Positions 16,016 through 24,639 of a stretch of DNA of 62,823 nt are shown here, in pieces. The first letter of the stretch is position 1. Each line of letters opens with the position of its first letter. The translations under genes were made by a program, and so were the position numbers. The stretch spans positions 1 to 62,823 of the forward strand of contig WRMN01000011.1 of NCBI GenBank assembly GCA_009777095.1, in the 5' to 3' direction. Below the pieces are notes generated by a model. The model made no database searches. It was not told the origin of the DNA and worked only from the letters and a program-made list of their open reading frames with translations. Source of the DNA: Bacteroidales bacterium. Lineage in GTDB: Bacteria > Bacteroidota > Bacteroidia > Bacteroidales > UBA932.

Positions 16016-17680
16016 CTAATTAATTGTTATCTCCAACTCTTTTTTGCAGGAGAGGCCTTTCTCATTCGTTATGCAGGCTGTTATCTTTCCTGTTGTGTGA
16101 GAACTGTACCAGATTACACGAATAGTGTCATTGCTTTGTTCGGTAATAAGCCCGCCGTCAACCTGCCATTGAACGGTAACATCTTTGTAATTATCAATAC
16201 GATAGCTTTGTATGGACTCCTGTGCTTCGACAAGTGTGTTTCCTGATAAATGATAGTTAAAATAGTGTTTCGCCACATTCTCATACAGGAAAGCGCCTAA
16301 TTCATTACATACGATATCCATGTATGCATTCAGCGTTTCGTCTGATTCAATATAAGGGTCGTGGCCGACACCGTGGAATGGAATATAGCGTACAGGGACA
16401 TTTAAAGCTGTCAAGCGATGATATATAGGCTCGGAGCCGTAAAGTTTGCCAAAGGAAGATAGAATGCTGTGCAGGTATTCGCCCATCAACTCTTTAAAGG
16501 GCAGCCCCTCATCGCAGGGAACAATGTCGTCGGCTGTTCCATGAAATAACAGGGTAGGAATGTGATTGTTGAGTATTTTCAAATCGGTAACCGCACCCCA
16601 CATGGAAGCAACTCCGGCTATGGTAAAAGGCTCTTTTAGGTCGTTTCCCGAATCGTCTAAGCCGCCCAAATTTTCTCTGAGGTTAAATAAGCCTCCGTCC
16701 GCCGAATCATATATTTCGTTGCTATCCATAAAAGCGGTGGTCAATGAAATGATTCCGCCTGCGCTGCTGCCGGCAAGGTAAAGCTGTTCCTCGTCAATAC
16801 CGAATTTTTCTCTATGATGCACCAAATAACGCAAGGCCGCCCTTGTATCCTGTACATCGCGGTAAATGGTTCTTTCGATAGCGCCCGGTGTGATAGAAGT
16901 CCCCAAACGGTAATTGATGGCAGCTACCGTAAACCCTCTTTTTACCAAATAATCGGTAATGGCTTGCTGCACCAAACTTTCCTTATCCCCGAAAAGGAAA
17001 GCGCCGCCATGAATAAAAAGCAGCAGGGGGGATTTGTTGTTATGGCTCTTTTCAGGGCGGTAAACGTCCAGCAGCAATGGAAGTTCTTCCATATTATATT
17101 TAAAGAGAAATCCCTTGTTTTTCCACGACAGGCTTAGCATTTCGCTGAACCATTTTTTATAATCATCTTTTGAAATATAATCGGTTGGTTTAGAAGTGTA
17201 ATAACCGAGGGCTGAGCCGTATTGCAGGTCTTTTTCAGCAACAATATTTTCAAAAACCGAATGTTTATAAGTTTCTATACAATCATATTTTCCCGAAATT
17301 TGGTTAAAATATTTCAACTTAATGGTTTGCGAAGCTATGGATAAGGAGGGGATTTCCGGTAAAGTTAAGACTATTTCCTTTGATTTTCGGGACATTTTCC
17401 CCGAAAAGTCCTCATTTTTGTAACTAAAAATAGTTAGGCCTGTCGAATCGGTAGAAAAATCTATTATTTCAGCCACTGCCCGATTGTTGTCAACAAAGCA
17501 GATACCGGCCATTGTTTGGGCATCTTCGCGAATAAGGTAGAAAGTCTTTCCGTCTTTCGTCTTTCCTGACAAAATTGTGCCTTGCGGAAATACCGCATAG
17601 TTATTCGTGTTGTCTCTACAGGAAGGCAGTAGCAATCCCGCAACAATCAGGACAGCGAATAATATTTTTATTGGTTTCAT
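16016..17680 (-). CDS. Alpha/beta-hydrolase (carboxylesterase-like) lipoprotein
   Basis: The protein has 554 residues. A signal ending in LLLPSC gives a lipidated Cys21. The hydrolase domain (about 190-480) has the oxyanion segment LLLFIHGGAFLFGDKES, nucleophile motif GSSAGG in LYLAGSSAGGIISL, acid in FHGTADDIVP and histidine in PFHGVGHDPY, the pattern of hormone-sensitive-lipase or carboxylesterase-type enzymes. A beta-rich N-terminal domain (about 30-150) and a C-terminal Ig/PKD-like segment (about 485-554) flank it, which is unusual and suggests substrate binding at the cell surface. The stop lies 5 bp from the convergent kinase gene. Confidence 0.85.
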   Translation of the reverse strand: MKPIKILFAVLIVAGLLLPSCRDNTNNYAVFPQGTILSGKTKDGKTFYLIREDAQTMAGICFVDNNRAVAEIIDFSTDSTGLTIFSYKNEDFSGKMSRKSKEIVLTLPEIPSLSIASQTIKLKYFNQISGKYDCIETYKHSVFENIVAEKDLQYGSALGYYTSKPTDYISKDDYKKWFSEMLSLSWKNKGFLFKYNMEELPLLLDVYRPEKSHNNKSPLLLFIHGGAFLFGDKESLVQQAITDYLVKRGFTVAAINYRLGTSITPGAIERTIYRDVQDTRAALRYLVHHREKFGIDEEQLYLAGSSAGGIISLTTAFMDSNEIYDSADGGLFNLRENLGGLDDSGNDLKEPFTIAGVASMWGAVTDLKILNNHIPTLLFHGTADDIVPCDEGLPFKELMGEYLHSILSSFGKLYGSEPIYHRLTALNVPVRYIPFHGVGHDPYIESDETLNAYMDIVCNELGAFLYENVAKHYFNYHLSGNTLVEAQESIQSYRIDNYKDVTVQWQVDGGLITEQSNDTIRVIWYSSHTTGKITACITNEKGLSCKKELEITIN

Positions 17681-17820
17681 GCTATATCACTTTAATTGCT
17701 ATAATCAAAAAGTTTTTTCATGAACAAAGTTAATTTAAATTTTGCAAACCAAAAAAAATCTTTGAAACAACTCAACAAATCAAATAAACGATTAACCTGT
17801 AAACTTTGATAGCTCGAACC

Positions 17821-20457
17821 TCACCTCTTCAAATTCGCAATTTGTTCCTCAATGGCTTTGATGCGGATTTCGGTATCGGTCTGTTTTTTATGTTCTATGG
17901 CTACCACCTGTTCAGGCGCACTGTTTACAAACTTTTCGTTGGCGAGTTTGGACTTAACGGAGTTAAGGAATTTCTGTTGGTAAGCTAAGTCGGCATTCAG
18001 TTTGGCCAACTCTTCTTCTACATTAATTTTTACGGTAAGCTTAATGTAATATTCCGTAGTATCGCAGCGGAAAGGCGTAGCGCCTTCGGGTTGCTCGTTT
18101 ACCGACTCAATGCCTGAGAGGTTGGCCATTTTGCAGGTAACTTCGGTAAATTGCGACTGCCCTTTAATGTAAAGTTGTAAGGCTTCTTTGGGCGACAGAC
18201 CTTTTTCCTGCCGCAGGTTGCGCACAGCCGTTGTAACCGCTTTTACCTGCTCAAAGGCTTTGATAATAGCAGTATCGAAAGTTGCGGCAATCGGCCATGG
18301 CTGCATCATCAGGCTTTCTCCTTCCTTGCGTTCTTCCAATTGTTGCCATAGCTCTTCGGTGATGAAAGGCAGGAAAGGGTGCATAATCTTCAATAATTTA
18401 TCGAAAAATTCCAATGTTTTGTTATAAGTAATAGCATCAATAGGGCTGCCGAAAACGGGCTTGATCATTTCGAGATACCACGACGAAAATTCATCTCGGA
18501 AAAGGGTGTAAATATTCATCAAGGCTTCCGAGAGGCGGTACTTTTCAAACAGGTCGTTAATGGCTGCTAAATTAGCGTGCAACATAGCCTCGAACCAATT
18601 AACGGCCTCCTGCGCTTCTTTCGGTTGCGCTATATTTTTATCAACTTCCCAACCATGCACTAAACGGAAAGCGTTCCATATTTTATTATTGAAATTACGT
18701 CCTTGTTCGCAGAGCGCCTCGTCGAAAGGCAGGTCGTTGCCGGCAGGGGAGGTGAGCAACATGCCCATGCGCACGCCGTCGGCGCCGTAGTTGGCAATGA
18801 GTTCCAAAGGCTCCGGCGAGTTGCCCAGCGACTTGCTCATCTTGCGCCCCAGCTTGTCGCGCACAATGCCGGTAAGGTAAACGTTCCTGAAGGGGACCTC
18901 GTCCATAAATTCATGTCCGGCCATAATCATGCGGGCTACCCAGAAGAATAAGATTTCCGGCGCAGTAATCAGGTCGTTGGTAGGGTAGTAGTACTGCAAA
19001 TCGGCGTTGTGTTGGTGGTTTTCGTTACCGCAGGCCTGCGGGTCAAAAACGCTGATAGGCCATAGCCAGGAAGAGAACCATGTGTCCACCACATCTTCAT
19101 CTTGTCGAATATCTTTCAACGTTAAATCAGCATCTATGAGTTGTGCGGCTTTCAATGCACCTGCTTCATCGGGTGCAACCACTATTGCTCCGTTGGGTAA
19201 ATACCAGGCAGGAATACGCTGTCCCCACCATAGCTGACGCGAGATACACCAGTCGCGCACATTTTCCATCCAGTGGCGGTAAGTGTTGCGGAATTTGTCG
19301 GGAATGAGTTTTACCGTATCGTTCATTACGCTTTTTAATGCAGGCTTGGCCAGGTCTTCCATCTTTAAAAACCATTGCATCGACAGGCGAGGCTCAATAA
19401 CCGCATCAGTGCGCTCCGAAAAACCTATCTGACTGTCATAGTCTTCTTCTTTCACCAAATGTCCGGCTTCTTTCAACATTTCGACAATTTTCTTGCGAGC
19501 AGCAAAACGTTCTTCGCCCACTAAAATCTGTGCTTTTTCGTTAAGACACCCATCGTCGTTAAGAATATCAACTATCGGCAACTTATGGCGCAGGCCTATC
19601 TCGTAGTCGTTGATGTCGTGGGCAGGCGTTACTTTCAGGCAGCCGGTACCGAAATCGGTGGCGACATAATCGTCGGTAACCACGGGAATTTCTTTGTTGA
19701 TAAGAGGTATCAACACTTTTTTCCCATGAAGGTGAAAATGCCTTTCATCGTGAGGGTTAACGGCAATAGCCACATCTGCCATAATGGTTTCGGGCCGAGT
19801 GGTGGCAATGATAAGCGCTCCCCCTTGGGGGGCGGGGGGGGCTTGTATCTCGTACTTGATATAATACAGTTTGCTCTTTACTTCCTTGCGGATTACTTCT
19901 TCATCGCTTACAGCCGTTTTGCTCAACGGATCCCAGTTTACCATGCGGACACCTCGGTAAATCCAACCCTTCTTATAGAAATGAACGAAAGTGTCAATAA
20001 CAGCTTGGCTTAGCGTCGGGTCCATCGTAAAGCGGGTGCGTTCCCAGTCGCAGGAAGCGCCTAATTTTTTCAATTGTTCAAGAATAATGCCTCCGTGTTT
20101 TTCCCTCCATTCCCATGCGTGCTGTAGAAACTCCTCACGGCTGAGGTCGGCCTTGCTGATGCCTTGTTCTTTAAGTTTGGTTACTACTTTGGCTTCTGTT
20201 GCAATAGAGGCATGGTCGGTGCCGGGTACCCAGCAGGCATTCTTGCCCTGCATACGGGCGCGGCGCACCAGCACGTCCTGAATGGTATTATTGAGCATGT
20301 GTCCCATGTGCAACACACCTGTTACATTGGGGGGCGGAATAACTATAGTGTAAGGCTCGCGTTCATCGGGTTCCGAATGGAAAAGTCGGTGTTTCAGCCA
20401 ATAAGCATACCATTTATCTTCTACCTCCACAGGATTGTACTTTGCTGCTAATTGCAT
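17821..20457 (-). CDS. valS: Valyl-tRNA synthetase
   Basis: This 878-residue class Ia synthetase charges tRNA-Val. HMGH in PPNVTGVLHMGHMLN is the HIGH motif, KMSKS in LGRKMSKSLGN the ATP-binding loop, and the editing (CP1) domain holds ATTRPETIMADVA. The C-terminal coiled-coil arm (EEELAKLNADLAYQQKFLNS and onward) binds tRNA. Inside the editing domain, just before LIIATTRPET, the segment APPAPQGGA is coded by a C/G-run palindrome (about 19818-19844) that looks like an inserted repeat element tolerated in frame. A TATCTTTG promoter element lies at 20479-20486. Confidence 0.98.
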   Translation of the reverse strand: MQLAAKYNPVEVEDKWYAYWLKHRLFHSEPDEREPYTIVIPPPNVTGVLHMGHMLNNTIQDVLVRRARMQGKNACWVPGTDHASIATEAKVVTKLKEQGISKADLSREEFLQHAWEWREKHGGIILEQLKKLGASCDWERTRFTMDPTLSQAVIDTFVHFYKKGWIYRGVRMVNWDPLSKTAVSDEEVIRKEVKSKLYYIKYEIQAPPAPQGGALIIATTRPETIMADVAIAVNPHDERHFHLHGKKVLIPLINKEIPVVTDDYVATDFGTGCLKVTPAHDINDYEIGLRHKLPIVDILNDDGCLNEKAQILVGEERFAARKKIVEMLKEAGHLVKEEDYDSQIGFSERTDAVIEPRLSMQWFLKMEDLAKPALKSVMNDTVKLIPDKFRNTYRHWMENVRDWCISRQLWWGQRIPAWYLPNGAIVVAPDEAGALKAAQLIDADLTLKDIRQDEDVVDTWFSSWLWPISVFDPQACGNENHQHNADLQYYYPTNDLITAPEILFFWVARMIMAGHEFMDEVPFRNVYLTGIVRDKLGRKMSKSLGNSPEPLELIANYGADGVRMGMLLTSPAGNDLPFDEALCEQGRNFNNKIWNAFRLVHGWEVDKNIAQPKEAQEAVNWFEAMLHANLAAINDLFEKYRLSEALMNIYTLFRDEFSSWYLEMIKPVFGSPIDAITYNKTLEFFDKLLKIMHPFLPFITEELWQQLEERKEGESLMMQPWPIAATFDTAIIKAFEQVKAVTTAVRNLRQEKGLSPKEALQLYIKGQSQFTEVTCKMANLSGIESVNEQPEGATPFRCDTTEYYIKLTVKINVEEELAKLNADLAYQQKFLNSVKSKLANEKFVNSAPEQVVAIEHKKQTDTEIRIKAIEEQIANLKR

Positions 20458-20478
20458 AATTGTATATGTTTAAGGCTG

Positions 20479-20486
20479 CAAAGATA
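20479..20486 (-). promoter_or_regulatory. -7 element of the valS promoter
   Basis: TATCTTTG on the minus strand, 21 nt from the valS start; no clear -33. Confidence 0.5.
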
Positions 20487-20540
20487 GTGATAAATTTAAA
20501 ATTAAGCGATTTCGGGATCGGGTTTGTTATGGTTATCCGC

Positions 20541-21800
20541 TTAGTTTTTAACAATCGGCAGCTTGCTTAATTGATAGATATTGTTCAGGTCTGAATAATC
20601 GTATTGGTAGAGGCCATCTTCGGCAATCATCATCAGCACATTGTCGAACGGAATAACATCATAGCCTTCCATGCCCGAATAATGCGCCAGCTTATTAGCT
20701 ATCAGGGTTTGCGGGTTGGAAGCATCAAATATTTTCAGCCCATCGTCGCAGAGAAAGAGTGTTCCGTTGTCAATGCCTAATCCCTTGGGTTTTGTCATGG
20801 AATAGGTAACGAGGTGCTGCGGACTGCTTACATTGCTTACATCATAAATGAGCAACTCATTGGCGTTTTGTCCGCAGAGATTGCCCGAATGTATGGTAAC
20901 ATAAGCGATGTCGTTTTCTACCACTACCGGATCGCAGCCAAAAACATGCCATACCGACACGATATATGTCGGTTCCAATGGATTAGCTACTGAATAAATA
21001 AGCATTCCCGTAGGCGTTCCCATAAACATATTGTCTTTATAGCTGAAAATGGTTTCCACATTTCCTCCAATAGCTATTTTTTCCACAGCCTTTACAGGTT
21101 CTTCTCCGCTCAGGTCAACAATGCTCATATAGTTGTTGATTACCGAATACAAATAATCTTCGTACAATGCAAAGCGCGACATAGATCCGTTAATACCCAC
21201 GCCACTGCTTCCTCCGCTTGGCCTGGTAGCAAAAGTAACCCAGCTACCATCAAGGTATTCGTGACTATAGTTCACAGCTTCAGTGCGCATTGTTAGCTTC
21301 CAGCCGACAATCACGCCCTCGTTGCCGTCATAATTATACCCATAATTATAATCAATGCCATAATTATTTTCGGGAATGGGTATAGCGCCCTGGAAAACAT
21401 TTTCTAAACGGCCTTCCAAGATCGGTTTGTAGGGACTGCTGATATCGAACCACACTAAATCAATAAACGAATCGGCATAGAGTTTATCGTGGCGGATAGC
21501 CAAATCGGCGTTGCCTATCAATTCTATGAAACCTATATTCTGCGGCTTCGCCGGATTGCGGTTATCAATGATATGAATGCCTTTCTCATTTTCCGAGATA
21601 TAAATATATCCGTCATAGAAACACATTTTTCCATGACTGCTAATGGCTTCGGATCTGGTGGTTACCTTCGCCGAGGAGCGAAATTCCTGCGCCGACATAA
21701 ATATTGGCTCGTTGATCATGTAGGTAATCGTTTCGGTAACGGTGTCGCTACAACCGGAAAATGCAAAAATTCCGACAAATAATACAAATAATTTTTTCAT
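20541..21800 (-). CDS. LVIVD-repeat lipoprotein
   Basis: The protein has 419 residues. Signal MKKLFVLFVGIFAFSGC gives a lipidated Cys17. The body is a beta-propeller-like set of LVIVD repeats: GYIYISENEKGIHIIDNRNP, DYLYSVINNYMSIVDLSG, DNMFMGTPTGMLIYSVANP, NGTLFLCDDGLKIFDASNP. Such proteins are secreted or surface-bound and have no assigned activity. The start is 24 nt after the stop of the membrane-spanning anti-sigma-like gene, so it is probably part of the same sigma-factor operon and could be a regulon or sensing component. Confidence 0.85.
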   Translation of the reverse strand: MKKLFVLFVGIFAFSGCSDTVTETITYMINEPIFMSAQEFRSSAKVTTRSEAISSHGKMCFYDGYIYISENEKGIHIIDNRNPAKPQNIGFIELIGNADLAIRHDKLYADSFIDLVWFDISSPYKPILEGRLENVFQGAIPIPENNYGIDYNYGYNYDGNEGVIVGWKLTMRTEAVNYSHEYLDGSWVTFATRPSGGSSGVGINGSMSRFALYEDYLYSVINNYMSIVDLSGEEPVKAVEKIAIGGNVETIFSYKDNMFMGTPTGMLIYSVANPLEPTYIVSVWHVFGCDPVVVENDIAYVTIHSGNLCGQNANELLIYDVSNVSSPQHLVTYSMTKPKGLGIDNGTLFLCDDGLKIFDASNPQTLIANKLAHYSGMEGYDVIPFDNVLMMIAEDGLYQYDYSDLNNIYQLSKLPIVKN

Positions 21801-21824
21801 GATGATTAATTTTTTATTATTTTT

Positions 21825-23033
21825 TTAAAATTCATAATTCAACCCTAAATTGACGCCTATATTCACAGGCCATTCGGTACGCATGCTGATCGGCTGATGA
21901 TTGTCGAAACAGTAGCCTGCACGCGGCTCGAAATAAATACCTAAGCGGTTGTTAATTTTGTAGTTAACTCCAAATGCGCCATTTATTGACCATTGAAGAC
22001 CATCAATGGACCCTTTTACGGTAGTGGTGTAGCGTGCGTTCCATATTTCTATTTCCTGCGTATAGATGCCCCTCAGCCCCTTTTCCACCATGAAACCTCC
22101 GGAAAGATAAATCTTCCAATGGGGATTAGCATTCCACAGATATAGCACCATATTGACAGGAACCCCGATATAATGCAGACTTTGGCGCACGTCATAGTTG
22201 AACCACTCGAATTTCGAGGCTAAGTAGGTATATACCAAACCGCTTTCTATGGCGATGTTTTTTCCTATATCTTTGCGTACCATAAGCCCGAACGAAAAAG
22301 GCAAACTATGACTGATATTTGTAAAGTCATCTCTGACCATGTCGTTGAATAATTGAATACTGCCTGAGCGGGTTGCGGCATATTCATTGCTGCCAAACAA
22401 CTTTTTTCCCGAAGACGATTCGGTAGAACCGCCTATTCCGAAAGTCGCAGCCAGCAACCAATTTTTAGTTTTTTTTGTAATGTTTTTTTCTTCAAATTTA
22501 TCTTTATTGGTTGTAAGAGGAATGCTTAACTCGGTAGAAGAGATAGTTTCATTAACCCTTGATGCGCTGTCGGCAATATCATCTACTGATTGCAGATCCG
22601 CTACTATGTCCTCTGTTTGGCTCTTGTTCTTTTCTACCAAGTTTACATTCTCTGATAAATCGGGGAAGGCGCTGACTGGATTTTGGCTAACAGGCATAGC
22701 GCCTTTTTCAGGCAATAGCTCGGTTGTAACAGGCTTAGGTCTTGCTTCATTGTCGGCTGTTGCGGGTTCTTCCCTATTCTTTTGTTGCGAAACAGCTGCA
22801 AGGGGCCTTTCGTCAACTATCGGCCTGTCAATAAGCAACAACAATGCGATGAGCGCCGCTGCCGCTCCGCTGCTCCACCACCATATTGCGGCTTTGTTGT
22901 TTTTCCGCTTAGCCAAACGCTGCTCAATTACATTCCAGTCGTTACCCTCCACCGCTATTTGGTGGTCTTCCAACTTTCGGCGGAACAATTCGCCTAAAGC
23001 ATCATATTGTTTATTATCTATTGGTTTATCCAT
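21825..23033 (-). CDS. Dual-membrane anti-sigma factor-like protein (cytoplasmic domain, TM, linker, outer-membrane barrel)
   Basis: The protein has 402 residues from ATG 23033 (MDKPIDNKQYDALGELFRRK); 13 further codons upstream are possible. Residues 1-45 are a soluble, charged helical segment (RRKLEDHQI, WNVIEQRLAKRK), 49-68 a membrane helix (IWWWSSGAAAALIALLLLID), about 70-185 a low-complexity polar linker, and about 190-402 an outer-membrane beta-barrel ending in NIGVNLGLNYEF with a terminal aromatic. This is the architecture of the dual membrane-spanning anti-sigma factors (Dma) described in Bacteroides thetaiotaomicron, which are encoded beside an ECF sigma factor. Such a sigma gene is present at 23910, but a lipoprotein gene intervenes. 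A remnant repeat tail (23121-23140) lies just upstream. Confidence 0.78.
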   Translation of the reverse strand: MDKPIDNKQYDALGELFRRKLEDHQIAVEGNDWNVIEQRLAKRKNNKAAIWWWSSGAAAALIALLLLIDRPIVDERPLAAVSQQKNREEPATADNEARPKPVTTELLPEKGAMPVSQNPVSAFPDLSENVNLVEKNKSQTEDIVADLQSVDDIADSASRVNETISSTELSIPLTTNKDKFEEKNITKKTKNWLLAATFGIGGSTESSSGKKLFGSNEYAATRSGSIQLFNDMVRDDFTNISHSLPFSFGLMVRKDIGKNIAIESGLVYTYLASKFEWFNYDVRQSLHYIGVPVNMVLYLWNANPHWKIYLSGGFMVEKGLRGIYTQEIEIWNARYTTTVKGSIDGLQWSINGAFGVNYKINNRLGIYFEPRAGYCFDNHQPISMRTEWPVNIGVNLGLNYEF

Positions 23034-23120
23034 ATTATCATTTTCAACTTTGCATTTAACTTTTAATGGCATTACTGTTGTGCCACTCTTTTCATTGTTT
23101 TAGTTATTTTTATATCCTTG

Positions 23121-23140
23121 TTGGACTGTTTATATTTTAG
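23121..23140 (-). repeat. Tail half of split head/tail repeat (copy 3)
   Basis: On the minus strand AAAATATAAACAGTCCAACA matches the tail of copy 2 (minus strand of 3064-3082). The head half is 710 bp away at 23846-23915, with one gene between. Confidence 0.6.
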
Positions 23141-23823
23141 TTTGTTATTGTAAAGTTAATTCTAACTGTTTCTATGTAAGCGGAAAAGTCTTCTCCTGTT
23201 TTATTGTAGTAAATTTCAAGACCAACATTGTCGCTTCCAACAAAATCAGTAGTCGGTTTGTAACGATATTCCGCATTCATATTGGTACTCTCGTCTCTAA
23301 CAAGTTCACTTTTTTCATAATGTTGTGCTTGATACATTATGAGGGCACCTTCCTCATCTCCTAACACAAAAGTGCGACTGTAACTTTCAGTATTTTTCAA
23401 AGTTACATTACTCTCTTCTATAACGCTGCATATTCCCGCTATTAATGGCTTGGACATTGAAATATCAAGAGTTACTAATTTTGTTATTTCTCCCTCTTGA
23501 AATGAAAAACTAACTTCGCTTTGTGCAGGAAGAGTATAAATACACGACACACATAAAACAGTTGCGTCAATAACGCAAGAATTTGATTTTAACCATTTTG
23601 CCAAATCCTGTAAATTTTGTTCATCTTCTGAAAAACTATTACTATTTGGCAAACCTGCCAAAAACTCGTTAATGATAGGTATCGTCTTATTAATATTCCC
23701 TGAATTGAGATACAGACAAAGTTTCTCACTGTCTGTTACTTGACCTTCTTCTTTGTCGCAGCCGACAAACCCTACCAATAAGAGCAAAAGTACTACTATT
23801 AAATTTAATTTTTTCATATTCAT
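23137..23823 (-). CDS. Lipoprotein of unknown function, cassette-like insertion
   Basis: The protein has 228 residues. Signal MKKLNLIVVLLLLLVGFVGC (from the second Met) gives a lipidated Cys. The middle has four Cys in CVIDATVLCVSCIY and GICSVIEE; the C-terminus YKPTTDFVGSDNVGLEIYYN resembles an Ig/cadherin-like strand set with the DFVGSD motif of bacterial adhesin-type repeats. It separates an ECF sigma gene from its presumed anti-sigma partner and sits exactly between the two halves of a repeat that is continuous elsewhere, so it looks like a recent single-gene insertion. Confidence 0.65.
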   Translation of the reverse strand: MNMKKLNLIVVLLLLLVGFVGCDKEEGQVTDSEKLCLYLNSGNINKTIPIINEFLAGLPNSNSFSEDEQNLQDLAKWLKSNSCVIDATVLCVSCIYTLPAQSEVSFSFQEGEITKLVTLDISMSKPLIAGICSVIEESNVTLKNTESYSRTFVLGDEEGALIMYQAQHYEKSELVRDESTNMNAEYRYKPTTDFVGSDNVGLEIYYNKTGEDFSAYIETVRINFTITN

Positions 23824-23845
23824 TGATTTGAAAATTATTATTTAT

Positions 23846-23915
23846 GCTTTTTTAACTTCTTTTTTTCTAACTCTTGTCAATTTTCCGTTGCGCTGTCCCC
23901 CGCTTGCAGTTAACT
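23846..23915 (-). repeat. Head half of split head/tail repeat (copy 3)
   Basis: On the minus strand GTTAACTGCAAGCGGGGGAC then AGCGCAACGGAAAATTGACA. It corresponds to the head of copy 2. The stop codon of the sigma factor gene (23910-23912) is the TAA within this GTTAAC. Confidence 0.6.
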
Positions 23916-24494
23916 ACTATTACTGTCATTTTCGCGTTGTTTTCCACCGCACCCTCGCCCGCATTGCCTATAACTCATAACTAATTTCCGCAACACCTGT
24001 CTTGCTCTGGCGTACTGCGACCGCGAGGTACCTTCATTAATTCCGAGCGCTTCGGCAATCTCTACATGCGTATAGCCTTCAATGGCGTGCAGGTTGAAGA
24101 CAGTTCGGTAACCCTCAGGAAGCTGTGCGATGCAGGCCAACAACTCATCGGCCGAAAGCTGTTCAAAAACGGAAATATTATCATCTTCTATCTGATATTC
24201 AACATCTTCTATTTCTGCACTGTAGCGCAAAGCATCTTTTCTGCGAAGGTGTTCGAGAGCCGTTGTTACAAAAATCCTCTTTATCCAACCTTTAAACGAC
24301 CCTGTCCCGGAATAGGTATGAATCTTTGTGAACATTTTGACAAACCCATCGTGCATCAGATCCCGTGCTGTCTCGCAGTTACCTGCATACCTTTGACAAA
24401 GACTCATCATTGCCGACGCATATAATTCATACATCGCCTTCTGAGCCAGAGGTTCGCCGCGAACACACCCTTCGATCAGTTTCCTTTCTTCCAT
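23910..24494 (-). CDS. ECF RNA polymerase sigma factor
   Basis: This 194-residue sigma-70 family factor has only regions 2 and 4. Region 2: AMYELYASAMMSLCQRYAGN, ARDLMHDGFVKMFTKIHTY and TGSFKGWIKRIFVTTALEHL. Region 4: ELLACIAQLPEGYRTVFNLH then GYTHVEIAEALGINEGTSRS, a helix-turn-helix for -35 recognition. The final 18 residues (rich in Cys, Gly, Asn, Ser) run into the cassette-like repeat, which supplies the stop, so the natural C-terminus may have been altered. Its partner is the probable dual-membrane anti-sigma protein at 21825. A TATCTTTG element lies at 24518-24525. Confidence 0.93.
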   Translation of the reverse strand: MEERKLIEGCVRGEPLAQKAMYELYASAMMSLCQRYAGNCETARDLMHDGFVKMFTKIHTYSGTGSFKGWIKRIFVTTALEHLRRKDALRYSAEIEDVEYQIEDDNISVFEQLSADELLACIAQLPEGYRTVFNLHAIEGYTHVEIAEALGINEGTSRSQYARARQVLRKLVMSYRQCGRGCGGKQRENDSNSS

Positions 24495-24517
24495 TTATTT
24501 TCTCTACTATATAGATG

Positions 24518-24525
24518 CAAAGATA
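24518..24525 (-). promoter_or_regulatory. -7 element of ECF sigma gene promoter
   Basis: TATCTTTG on the minus strand, 24 nt from the start codon; -33 element weak. Confidence 0.45.
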
Positions 24526-24566
24526 CATCAAAACGTTGCATAAAGATAATAAAAACTTTAAACCTT

Positions 24567-24591
24567 GATTGCTTCGTGCCTCGCAATGACG
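24567..24591. repeat. Dispersed CGTCATTGCGAG element
   Basis: GATTGCTTCGTGCCTCGCAA followed by TGACG. Related copies are at 8879-8904, 12858-12890 (inverted), 36355-36377 and 36381-36407 (inverted) and 48048-48073. Confidence 0.75.
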
Positions 24592-24592
24592 A

Positions 24593-24622
24593 TTGAACTT
24601 TAAACTATATTGCTTATATTTG
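24593..24622 (+). promoter_or_regulatory. Promoter of the GH13 gene
   Basis: TTG (24593-24595), 19 nt, TATATTTG (24615-24622). It places the transcript start near 24629, downstream of the only in-frame ATG, so it decides the start codon of the gene. Confidence 0.7.
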
Positions 24623-24639
24623 TAAAAAATTCTAATCAG

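Noticed and set aside
2540..24494. A mobile integron with its own integrase
   Set aside because: No tyrosine recombinase, attI-like site or promoter Pc was seen in the window; only the cassette-like repeats are supported.
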